Origin: Gammaproteobacteria bacterium
GTDB taxonomy: Bacteria > Pseudomonadota > Gammaproteobacteria > Pseudomonadales > Azotimanducaceae
Length of the DNA: 64,000 bases
Direction of reading: 5' to 3'
Assembly: GCA_021773555.1 (NCBI GenBank)
Contig: JAJFKA010000012.1
Span: forward strand, 92,595 to 156,594
A program made the position numbers and the translations under genes. Positions 8,498 through 16,835 of the stretch are shown here, one piece after another (the stretch's first letter is position 1; the number at the start of each line of letters is the position of its first letter). The notes beneath the pieces are model-generated. The model was not told where the DNA came from. It made no database searches and saw nothing but the letters and a program-made list of their open reading frames with translations.

Positions 8498-11200
8498 ATG
8501 ATCGTTGCGGCAATCGAGCATCTGGAAACTGAACTGGCTGTTACGAAACAGCCAATTCCGCTGTTTAAAGAGGCGCTCCTCGCGAACCAGGAAAGCCTCA
8601 AGGCACGATTCGACGCCGGGGAAGATGCGGACCGACTGGTTCACGACAAAGCTGCATTCATGGACGAAATTATGCGCCTTGCCTGGGCGCGATTCGCATG
8701 GGATGAAAATAGCAGGAGCTGGTTAAAGAATCGGATATCTTTACTCGCGGTCGGCGGCTACGGACGGCGTGAACTCCATCCTCATTCAGATATTGACCTG
8801 CTGATTCTCCTGCAACGCAGCAGCTATCAGCACCATGCAGCGAATATCCAGTCATTCCTGACGCTGCTCTGGGACATTGGACTTGAAGTCGGCCATAGCG
8901 TGCGCTCACTGAAAGAGTGCAGATCCCAGGCTAAAAACGATGTGACCGTGCTCACCGCGATGATGGAGTCCCGGACTATCTGTGGCGATGATGCACTTCG
9001 CAAAAAAATGAATGATGCGACCGGCGCTAACCGAATCTGGCCGCCGGATGCTTTCTATCATGCGAAGAAAGAAGAACAGGCAGAACGTCACCAGAAGTCG
9101 CAACATACAGAGTACAGCCTTGAGCCTAATGTAAAGACCTCTCCCGGAGGACTACGCGACATCCAGACAGTAATGTGGATTGCCCGGCGGAATTTCGGAT
9201 CTGTCGATTTTGAGGATCTGGTTGATCGCGCTTTCCTCACCAGGGCGGAGAAAGAGGTGCTCACGGATGGCCGCAAGTTTCTCTGGAAGATTCGTTTCGG
9301 CCTGCATCTGATTGCGGGGAGAGAGGATGATCGACTGCTCTTTGAGCACCAGCGTCAGCTCGCCGCCATGTTCGGCTATACCGACGGAGACCAGCTCGCC
9401 GTAGAGCAGTTCATGCAGGACTACTATCGAACTGCGCACGAGGTCAGCGCCACCAACGAATTGCTACTGCAGCATTTTGATGAGGACATCGTCCGTTCGT
9501 CCGAACGCGCCAGACTTGCCCCCATCAATGATCGTTTCCGGACGCGAAATGATTATCTGGAAACGACTTCTGATGAGGTGTTCCTGAAGTACCCGCCCGC
9601 GTTACTGGAAATGTTTGTGATTCTCGGCGCAAGCGAGACGATCAAAGGTGTCCGGGCCGAAACTATTCGGCTGGTAAAACGCCATGTGGTTCTGATTGAC
9701 GACGAGTTCCGTCACAACGCGGATGCGACCCGACTTTTCCTTGAACTCCTCAACTCAGCGAATCATTTGTTCACGCAACTACGCCGGATGGCGCGTTACG
9801 GAATCCTCGGAGCTTACCTGCCAGAGTTCGAGCGTGTCATTGGACAAATGCAGTTCGATCTATTTCATGCCTACACTGTCGATGCACACACCTTGCAGGT
9901 AGTGCGTAATATGCGACGGTTCCGCTATAAAAATCAGGAACAGCAGTTTCCTGTTGCAGCACATATACATCATCGATTACCCAAAGTGGAACTGCTGTAT
10001 GTGGCGGGTCTGTACCATGACATCGCCAAGGGCCAGGGGGGCGATCATTCAGAACTGGGTATCGCTGTCGCAGAGGCGTTTTGCAAACGCCACAATCTTG
10101 GTACCTGGGATACCAATCTGGTTTGCTGGCTGGTCAAGCATCACCTGGTCATGTCCACAACGGCGCAGCGAAAAGATATACAGGACCCGGAGGTAATTCA
10201 CGAATTTGCCTTGCTCGTGCAGGACCAGGTTCGTCTTGATTACCTCTACGCGCTTACCGTCGCTGACATCAACGCGACCAATCCCACGCTCTGGAATGGC
10301 TGGCGGGCATCACTGATGAGGCAGCTTTACCTTGAGACCAAGCGAACCTTGCGGCAGGGACTTGAGACCCATGTGGATCGCGAGCACTACATTACCGAAA
10401 CCCAAAATCGGGCAATCGAACGGCTCACCGAAAAATCCATTGCAGAAGCAACCATCCGATCAATCTGGAAGGGGCTGGATGACGACTATTTCGTTCGGGA
10501 TTCTGTCAATGATATTGTCTGGCACACGGAAGCCATACTGCAACACAGACAAACCGGGGAACAAGGCCCGCTCATTGCGATTCGCGACGATGTCAGCCGA
10601 CGACGTGCAGACGCAGGTGCCACGTACATTTTTATTCACCGCGAGATCACGCGAACTCTTTTCGTATCGATCACTACTGCATTGGACCAGCTGGCGTTAA
10701 ACATTGTTGACGCCAGAATTCCGGGATCAGCCAGCAATCTGTCTTTTTATACATTCGTTGTGCTCGAAGCCGACGGACAGCCAGTCGGGGAAAAGACCAG
10801 CCGCATCGATCGTATCCGCTCAACGCTGCTAAAGTACATGCAAAGCGAATCAAAGCAGCAGCCTTCACGACGGCGCGCGCCCCGCAGCCTGAGACAGTTC
10901 AAATTCAAAACAGAAGTTTCCCTGCGCACGGATCCGAGCAACGAATATTCAATTCTGGAGATAGCCGCCGCCGACCGACCCGGTTTGCTCTCGGTACTGG
11001 CTAACATATTTGCTGACCAGGATATCACCGTGCTCAATGCACGGATTACTACCCTTGGAGAACGGGTAGAAGATGTTTTCCACATTACCAATGGTGAAGG
11101 CAATCCCATCACTGACCCGGCAGCGCAGCAGGTCCTGCAATTGCGCATTAGCGATGAACTTGATGACCATTTAGATCAGGTGGAAAAGATAGCGGTGTAG
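8498..11200 (+). CDS. glnD: Bifunctional uridylyltransferase/uridylyl-removing enzyme GlnD
   Basis: 900 residues (E. coli 890). GlnD senses glutamine and adds or removes UMP on PII proteins, controlling nitrogen assimilation. Domains in order: nucleotidyltransferase with GGYGRRELHPHSDIDLLIL (about residues 84-102); central helical region; HD hydrolase domain with GLYHDIAKGQGGDHSELG (about 504-521); two C-terminal ACT domains, the second starting about residue 815 with ILEIAAADRPGLLSVLANIF. All catalytic motifs look intact. It starts 47 bp after map and ends 2 bp before dapC; the order map-glnD-dapC-dapD is that of Pseudomonas. Confidence 0.97.
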   Translation: MIVAAIEHLETELAVTKQPIPLFKEALLANQESLKARFDAGEDADRLVHDKAAFMDEIMRLAWARFAWDENSRSWLKNRISLLAVGGYGRRELHPHSDIDLLILLQRSSYQHHAANIQSFLTLLWDIGLEVGHSVRSLKECRSQAKNDVTVLTAMMESRTICGDDALRKKMNDATGANRIWPPDAFYHAKKEEQAERHQKSQHTEYSLEPNVKTSPGGLRDIQTVMWIARRNFGSVDFEDLVDRAFLTRAEKEVLTDGRKFLWKIRFGLHLIAGREDDRLLFEHQRQLAAMFGYTDGDQLAVEQFMQDYYRTAHEVSATNELLLQHFDEDIVRSSERARLAPINDRFRTRNDYLETTSDEVFLKYPPALLEMFVILGASETIKGVRAETIRLVKRHVVLIDDEFRHNADATRLFLELLNSANHLFTQLRRMARYGILGAYLPEFERVIGQMQFDLFHAYTVDAHTLQVVRNMRRFRYKNQEQQFPVAAHIHHRLPKVELLYVAGLYHDIAKGQGGDHSELGIAVAEAFCKRHNLGTWDTNLVCWLVKHHLVMSTTAQRKDIQDPEVIHEFALLVQDQVRLDYLYALTVADINATNPTLWNGWRASLMRQLYLETKRTLRQGLETHVDREHYITETQNRAIERLTEKSIAEATIRSIWKGLDDDYFVRDSVNDIVWHTEAILQHRQTGEQGPLIAIRDDVSRRRADAGATYIFIHREITRTLFVSITTALDQLALNIVDARIPGSASNLSFYTFVVLEADGQPVGEKTSRIDRIRSTLLKYMQSESKQQPSRRRAPRSLRQFKFKTEVSLRTDPSNEYSILEIAAADRPGLLSVLANIFADQDITVLNARITTLGERVEDVFHITNGEGNPITDPAAQQVLQLRISDELDDHLDQVEKIAV

Positions 11201-11202
11201 GT

Positions 11203-12402
11203 ATGAATCCCTGGCTCGACAAATTAAACCCTTATCCGTTCGAACGTCTCACTGCGCTGCTTGCGGATGTTGCTGTTCCCTCGGACAGGTCGCTGATTCC
11301 ATTGTCTTTGGGCGAACCTAAAGGACGTGCGCCGAAGTTCATCCTGAATGCAGCTACCGACATTGATCTGGTTACCCGGGGACTCGCAACTTATCCCCCA
11401 ACCCGCGGCCTTCCGGAACTGCGTAGTGCCATCGCCGGATTCGTCACTCGCAGGTTCAAGCTACAGTCCATTGATCCTGAAAGCCAGGTGCTCCCGGTTA
11501 GTGGAACTCGCGAAGCGCTTTTCTCCTTCGCACAGGCAGTCATCGATAATAGTCGGCCGGCACTAACACTGATGCCCAATCCATTCTACCAGATCTACGA
11601 AGGTGCGGCGCTGCTCGCCGGCAGCTCGCCGCGGTATGTCCCCTGCCTTGCAGAAACCGACTTCAATCCGGACTTTTCGTGCATCAGTGAACAGGAGTGG
11701 CGAGACTGTCAGCTTCTTTATCTGTGTACGCCTGGCAATCCCAGTGGTTCAATCATGTCAATTGAGCAACTACAGACGTTGATCAAATTGTCCGATGAGC
11801 ACAACTTCGTTATAGCGTCCGACGAATGCTACTCAGAAATATACGACGACGAGCGTAATCCACCGGCTGGAATCCTTGAGGCAGCCGCGGCCATGGGCCG
11901 GCATGATTTTAAAAACTGTATCGCCTTCAACAGCCTGTCAAAACGATCGAACCTGCCCGGCCTTCGTTCCGGTTATGTCTGTGGTGACGCTGGTATCGTT
12001 GCGAAGTTTCTGTTGTATCGCACTTATCACGGTGCAGCGATGCCGGTGCACAATCAGCTCATCAGTGCCGCCGCCTGGAACGATGAGCACCACGTTGTCG
12101 AAAATCGCAGCGCCTACCGGTTAAAATTCGACGTTGTGCTCGAGATTCTTAAAGATGTCTGGCCCATGCGTAAACCCCCTGCGAGCTTCTACCTGTGGCC
12201 GGAAACGCCATTCGAGGATACCGAATTTACTCGCCGTCTGATGGCCATTGCGCATGTCAAAGTGGTACCCGGCTCCTTCCTCTCGCGCACCAGCGAGGGC
12301 ATCAACCCAGGTGCGATGAGAGTGCGACTGGCCCTTGTGGCCGAGGTAGAAGAATGTGCGGAGGCTGCGCAGCGAATTAAGGACAGTTGGGCAGCTTTGT
12401 AA
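11203..12402 (+). CDS. dapC: N-succinyldiaminopimelate aminotransferase
   Basis: 399 residues, class I/II PLP aminotransferase. It converts N-succinyl-2-amino-6-ketopimelate with glutamate to N-succinyl-LL-2,6-diaminopimelate in the succinylase branch of lysine/peptidoglycan synthesis. The family N-terminus NPWLDKLNPYPFERL is clear; the PLP-lysine lies in AFNSLSKRSNLPGLRSGY (about residues 243-260); the conserved LCTPGNPSGSIMS is near 174-186. Its position between glnD and dapD supports DapC rather than a general aspartate aminotransferase. Confidence 0.92.
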   Translation: MNPWLDKLNPYPFERLTALLADVAVPSDRSLIPLSLGEPKGRAPKFILNAATDIDLVTRGLATYPPTRGLPELRSAIAGFVTRRFKLQSIDPESQVLPVSGTREALFSFAQAVIDNSRPALTLMPNPFYQIYEGAALLAGSSPRYVPCLAETDFNPDFSCISEQEWRDCQLLYLCTPGNPSGSIMSIEQLQTLIKLSDEHNFVIASDECYSEIYDDERNPPAGILEAAAAMGRHDFKNCIAFNSLSKRSNLPGLRSGYVCGDAGIVAKFLLYRTYHGAAMPVHNQLISAAAWNDEHHVVENRSAYRLKFDVVLEILKDVWPMRKPPASFYLWPETPFEDTEFTRRLMAIAHVKVVPGSFLSRTSEGINPGAMRVRLALVAEVEECAEAAQRIKDSWAAL

Positions 12403-12469
12403 TAACGCCTACTACAGGCATCCATAAGTCGTCATAATGGGCGACGAAAAAAACTAATCGGACATCACT

Positions 12470-13486
12470 ATGTACAGCCTCGCCTTCGGTATCGGTACCC
12501 GAAATTCAAATATGGAATGGCTTGAAGTTTATTTCCCGCGGCCCCTCCTGAAACCTGACGAGTCCATTGTCAGGGAAATATCAAAGATACTCGGTTATCA
12601 GGGCGGTAACCAGGACATCGACCTTGATGATGCCCTTCTGGCGCAATTGCGCGATGCGGTTAGCGACATCGACCAGAAGAAATTACTGGCAGAGATGATA
12701 GGCTCGCAAAAACCGTGCGTCGCCACCTTGCTGGAATCCGACGATGCCCTGACGACCACGCCGGAAACTTACCTGAAACTGCATTTACTATCGCATCGCT
12801 TCCGGCTTCCGAATGAACAAAATCTCACCGACATTTACGCCCGACTGCCCAATGTCGCCTGGACCGATATCGGTGCTGTAGATCCGCAGGAGTTACCAGC
12901 TTTGCAGCTACAGGCAAGAAAACAGGGACGGGTTATCGAGGTCGCCGGCATCGACAAGTTTCCAAAAATGACCAACTATGTGGTGCCATCGGGCGTTCGT
13001 ATTGCGCACTCAGCAAGGGTCCGTCTCGGCGCCTACCTTGGCGAGGGAACCACCATCATGCATGAGGGCCTGGTCAATTTTAACGCCGGCACAATTGGCC
13101 CCAACATGGTTGAGGGGAGGGTTTCCCAGGGAGTACTGCTTGATTCGGGAACCGATCTTGGTGGCAGTGGTTCCACCATGGGCACCTTGTCGGGTGGCGG
13201 GACTATTATTGTCAGCATTGGCAAGGACTGTCTGATTGGTGCAAATGCCGGGTGTGGAATCTCCCTTGGGGACAGATGCACGATCGAGGCCGGTTTGTAC
13301 ATTACCGCAGGCACCATCGTCCAGTTGCTGGACGAAAACAGGGAGTTCGTTAAGAAAGCGAAGGCACGGGAATTGTCCGGCCAATCCGATATGTTGTTTA
13401 TTCGGAATTCGCAGACCGGACAGGTGGAGTGCAGGACTAACAAGAAAGCCATCTCCCTGAACGATTCATTGCATCAGCATAACTAA
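12470..13486 (+). CDS. dapD: 2,3,4,5-tetrahydropyridine-2,6-dicarboxylate N-succinyltransferase (Pseudomonas-type)
   Basis: 338 residues, the long DapD form of Pseudomonas (about 344) rather than the 274-residue enteric form. It succinylates tetrahydrodipicolinate using succinyl-CoA. The N-terminus YSLAFGIGTRNSNMEWLEVYF matches that class. The C-terminal half is a left-handed beta-helix of hexapeptide repeats (RVRLGAYLGEGTTIMHEGLVNFN, then SVGIDCLIG-like turns up to AGCGISLGDRCTIEAGLYIT). It is followed by dapE. Confidence 0.95.
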   Translation: MYSLAFGIGTRNSNMEWLEVYFPRPLLKPDESIVREISKILGYQGGNQDIDLDDALLAQLRDAVSDIDQKKLLAEMIGSQKPCVATLLESDDALTTTPETYLKLHLLSHRFRLPNEQNLTDIYARLPNVAWTDIGAVDPQELPALQLQARKQGRVIEVAGIDKFPKMTNYVVPSGVRIAHSARVRLGAYLGEGTTIMHEGLVNFNAGTIGPNMVEGRVSQGVLLDSGTDLGGSGSTMGTLSGGGTIIVSIGKDCLIGANAGCGISLGDRCTIEAGLYITAGTIVQLLDENREFVKKAKARELSGQSDMLFIRNSQTGQVECRTNKKAISLNDSLHQHN

Positions 13487-13540
13487 CAGCGGTCAGGTTA
13501 ACGACCCCGTCAGACCGCGGCATCATTGTGAGCAAACATC

Positions 13541-14701
13541 GTGGACACAGATCGATCAATAGCGGATTCAGAAACCCTGGCAATCGCCCGGGAACTCATC
13601 AGCCGGGAATCCATCTCCCCGCATGATGCGGGTTGTCAGGAAGTCATAGCACGCTACCTCGCAGACCTCGGGTTCACTATCGAGCAGATGGTCTTTACGG
13701 ACGTGACCAACCTCTGGGCAACTCACGAGGGCTCTGAGGCCGGGCCGGTATTTGCCTTTGCGGGCCATACTGACGTGGTGCCCACAGGACCGTTATCCAG
13801 TTGGCAGACCGACCCGTTTGAGCCGACGCTGAAGGACGGGATGTTGTACGGTCGTGGCGCTGCAGATATGAAAGGTTCTCTCGCGGCCATGCTCACAGCG
13901 GTGAAACGCTTTCTTGAAGAAAACGCCCGACACAAAGGGACCATTGCATTCCTGATCACCAGCGATGAAGAAGCTGATGCAATAAACGGTACTGCAAAAG
14001 TAATGGAGACGCTCGGCAGCCGCGGAGTCGCAATCGAATGGTGCATCGTCGGTGAACCATCAAGTTCAGAGCTCCTCGGCGATGTGGTCCGTATTGGCAG
14101 ACGAGGATCACTGAACGGAACTCTCAAGGTTCTCGGACAACAGGGCCATGTTGCCTACCCGCTCGACGCCGTGAATCCGATTCACGAGAGTCTGCAGGCA
14201 CTAGCCGACTTAGCGGCGGTCACCTGGGATGAAGGTAACGAACGTTTCCCGCCCACGTCGATGCAGATCTCCAACATTCATGCCGGAATGGGTGTAAACA
14301 ACGTGATCCCTGGCGAACTGGAAGTTGTCTTTAACCTTCGGTTTTCGACGGAATCCACCGAGGCCTCGCTGAAAAGCAGAACCCATGCCGTGCTGGATGC
14401 CTACAAATTCGATTACCAGCTTGACTGGTCGCTTTCGGGGAATCCATTTATGACCCATGACGGCGCCCTGATAGAAGCTGTGCAGACGACGCTATCTGAG
14501 CGAGCAGGCATGAATACGGAGCTCTCTACATCCGGGGGCACCTCGGATGGACGGTTCATTGCACCTACCGGGACCCAGGTGGTTGAGCTCGGTCCCTGCA
14601 ACAAGACAATTCATAAAATTGACGAATGCGTATCAATCGCGGATTTGAATGAACTGTCTCAGATCTACTCGCAGATACTGGAGAAACTAGTTCGCTCATG
14701 A
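13541..14701 (+). CDS. dapE: Succinyl-diaminopimelate desuccinylase
   Basis: 386 residues, GTG start. DapE is a di-zinc M20-family hydrolase releasing succinate to give LL-diaminopimelate. Metal-binding motifs: FAFAGHTDVVPTGPLSSW (His and the neighbouring catalytic Asp, near residues 70-87), GRGAADMKGSLAAML (Asp, near 104-118), ITSDEEADAINGT (Glu pair near 138-150), and the late VELGPCNKTIHKIDE with the last His. It completes dapC-dapD-dapE. Its stop overlaps the next gene by 4 bp (ATGA). Confidence 0.96.
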   Translation: MDTDRSIADSETLAIARELISRESISPHDAGCQEVIARYLADLGFTIEQMVFTDVTNLWATHEGSEAGPVFAFAGHTDVVPTGPLSSWQTDPFEPTLKDGMLYGRGAADMKGSLAAMLTAVKRFLEENARHKGTIAFLITSDEEADAINGTAKVMETLGSRGVAIEWCIVGEPSSSELLGDVVRIGRRGSLNGTLKVLGQQGHVAYPLDAVNPIHESLQALADLAAVTWDEGNERFPPTSMQISNIHAGMGVNNVIPGELEVVFNLRFSTESTEASLKSRTHAVLDAYKFDYQLDWSLSGNPFMTHDGALIEAVQTTLSERAGMNTELSTSGGTSDGRFIAPTGTQVVELGPCNKTIHKIDECVSIADLNELSQIYSQILEKLVRS

Positions 14702-15087
14702 CCGACGCTTTCCCCGATATAGAGGTATACATCAAACAACCTGCGCTCGATGCCCTCCTGGCATTTTTCGACAAGTACTTTGATGACTGCAGCAATATTG
14801 CTTCCACGGATTCAAACTGCAAGGAAATTTCCCTGACCGCCGGTAGTGTCCAGATTCCCTGTGTGGTCACTTTCGAGGCCGTTAAAGGCGGCTTTGCCTC
14901 GGTGTGGTTTAAATCAGCTGCGACTCCCTGGCGCAACGATATCGATTGCGCACGTGACGCCTATCAAACACTCCAGCGAGAGGTACGTTGCAGCATGGGT
15001 TCCTGGGACACCGAAGAGCAGGAACATGAAGAGCGCTGGTTTTGCATTGATGCGGGGGGCGAATCAGAAATACGCTGGCACACATGA
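14698..15087 (+). CDS. Conserved-looking small protein of unknown function
   Basis: 129 residues, soluble, acidic, with no signal peptide or membrane segment. Not recognised. The C-terminal half is rich in Trp and Cys (SVWFKS, TPWRNDIDCARDAY, SMGSWDTEEQ, ERWFCIDAGG, IRWHT). It overlaps dapE by 4 bp at its start and gspN by 4 bp at its end, so it is probably co-translated with both. That tight coupling is the best evidence that it is a real gene. No function is assigned. Confidence 0.75.
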   Translation: MTDAFPDIEVYIKQPALDALLAFFDKYFDDCSNIASTDSNCKEISLTAGSVQIPCVVTFEAVKGGFASVWFKSAATPWRNDIDCARDAYQTLQREVRCSMGSWDTEEQEHEERWFCIDAGGESEIRWHT

Positions 15088-15815
15088 AAATCGCCCTGTA
15101 TGTGTGTGCGGCGCTGGTTACCTTCATTACCTTTCTGGCGATCTTTGCACCGGCAACAATCGCCTTGTCATTCGTTAGCGTCGAGGACGTTCCGGGTCTA
15201 AACGTCGGCAATCTCGACGGATCAATCTGGAACGCCGAGGCGGACATCCAGTATCAGGAACTTCCTGCCTCCCACATCGCAACGGCGCTGTCAGTTTTAC
15301 CTCTGTTCAGCGGTACCGTCCACATCGACGCGATCGTAACCGGTGCCGGACATGAACTGGCCCTGATGGTGACCAGGCAAAAACAGGTAATCTCAATCGA
15401 AAACCTTGATGGACACATTGACGCCACCTATGTGAATCGGCTGGCCCGCCGTTACGGGCTGAACTTCTCAGGCGAACTGCAGCTGCGCCAGATAAACCTC
15501 GTAACGGACCAGAAATGGATCACCGCTGCCGGCGGATCCGCCCTCTGGAATGGCGGCAAGGTCGTATTGACGACGGCTGTGAGTTATCAGTCGTTCGAAC
15601 TGCCCGCACTGCTGGCAACACTTTATTTTGAGGACGATCAGTTAAACCTGGATATTACTCACAAGGAACTAAAGGTGATTCGCATTGTCTTGCAAAGAGA
15701 TGGTTGGGCGAAAATTGAACTAACCGGCAGACTCTTTCAATTGGTAAATTTGCCGCAACCGGGTAACCTCGGTCTCGACGAAACTATCCTGCAACTGGAA
15801 GAGAAAATACTGTAA
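15084..15815 (+). CDS. gspN: Type II secretion system protein N
   Basis: 243 residues. One N-terminal membrane anchor (residues 3-28, IALYVCAALVTFITFLAIFAPATIAL), then a periplasmic beta-rich domain with the GspN features VPGLNVGNLDGSIWNAEADIQY and an LDGHIDATYVNRLA-like turn. GspN is an accessory inner-membrane component of the type II secretion apparatus. Its neighbours gspC and gspD support the call. Start ATG overlaps the previous gene. Confidence 0.85.
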   Translation: MKIALYVCAALVTFITFLAIFAPATIALSFVSVEDVPGLNVGNLDGSIWNAEADIQYQELPASHIATALSVLPLFSGTVHIDAIVTGAGHELALMVTRQKQVISIENLDGHIDATYVNRLARRYGLNFSGELQLRQINLVTDQKWITAAGGSALWNGGKVVLTTAVSYQSFELPALLATLYFEDDQLNLDITHKELKVIRIVLQRDGWAKIELTGRLFQLVNLPQPGNLGLDETILQLEEKIL

Positions 15816-15922
15816 GGTAAGCCTCCAGTTGAGGTGCAACCAAGAGAATCACTCTGGACCTTTTTTTCGATTTATTTCAACAACATAGCCGCAGACTGGC
15901 TGCCCTTGCGAACTTCCTGTTA

Positions 15923-16795
15923 GTGGCTTTGCTGGGCCTGATCCTGGCACGAAGCGTACTCTTTTTCCTGGAGAATACTGGCGACGCAGTGACCGCTCGT
16001 CTGTCACCTCTGGCGGCACCAAAAGTGTCAGAACCTGTCAGTAAAATCGACATCGCCAGCCTGAATCTATTCGGCACGGTCCAGCGTAACATCGTGGTGC
16101 CGACCACTGATGCTCCGGCAACAAAGCTTAACCTTCTGCTTCAGGGTGTATTTCTAGCAGAGCAGGCGGAAAACTCCAGCGCCATTGTCGCCGGAAATGG
16201 CAAGGAAGGAGAGTTGTTCAACATCGGTGACACCCTACCGGGCAACGCGGTGCTTGCCGCTGTACTTGAAGACCATATTCTGCTGCGTCGTGGCGGGCGT
16301 ATGGAAAAACTGATGTTTTCCGACAATACCGTTGGCTCTGGTGTGACCAGACTGGAATCAGAAACACCTGAGTCCCAGCAGATATCTGAACCGACCAAAA
16401 CCAGGCTACAACAGGTCCGGGAACGGCTGGCCGAAAGGCAACAATCCGTGAAAACGCAGCGGCCCAGTACCCCGGGCTCCACGTTGAAGAATTATGTGTC
16501 GGAGTATCGTGACAAGATTGAAGCCAATCCTGACCAGGTGCTCGCTGAGCTGGGGATGAGCGAAGTCACTGAAGGTGAGACGAAGGCTTACAAACTTGAT
16601 AGCGCGGTCTCCGATACAACCCTCATGCAGGCTGGACTGCAAACGGGTGATGTCATTTTGTCGGTCAATGGTCAGCCGGTGGCAGAAGTGATCAACGATA
16701 CTGAGGCGATTGACCGGGCGATGCAAAGCCAGCGGGTACGCGTTGAAGTCAAACGTGGAAACCGACGTTTCTTCCTGACCGTGCCGATTCCCTGA
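15923..16795 (+). CDS. gspC: Type II secretion system protein C (GspC) with PDZ domain; true start probably upstream
   Basis: 290 residues from the GTG at 15923, but the frame stays open upstream to a TGA at 15830. The upstream codons read LDLFFDLFQQHSRRLAALANFLL, which is how GspC N-termini look (basic segment, then the membrane helix). A start at CTG 15854, with AAGAGA 8 bp upstream, would give 313 residues; no ATG is available there. The inner-membrane helix is followed by the periplasmic homology region (LNLLLQGVFLAEQ.. SSAIVAGNGKEGELFNIGD) and a C-terminal PDZ domain (ETKAYKLDSAV .. TGDVILSVNGQPVAE). GspC links the inner-membrane platform to the secretin GspD. Confidence 0.85.
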   Translation: MALLGLILARSVLFFLENTGDAVTARLSPLAAPKVSEPVSKIDIASLNLFGTVQRNIVVPTTDAPATKLNLLLQGVFLAEQAENSSAIVAGNGKEGELFNIGDTLPGNAVLAAVLEDHILLRRGGRMEKLMFSDNTVGSGVTRLESETPESQQISEPTKTRLQQVRERLAERQQSVKTQRPSTPGSTLKNYVSEYRDKIEANPDQVLAELGMSEVTEGETKAYKLDSAVSDTTLMQAGLQTGDVILSVNGQPVAEVINDTEAIDRAMQSQRVRVEVKRGNRRFFLTVPIP

Positions 16796-16835
16796 TCCAC
16801 CCAAATTTCGCTATTCGAGGTATTTTTCCCAGATA

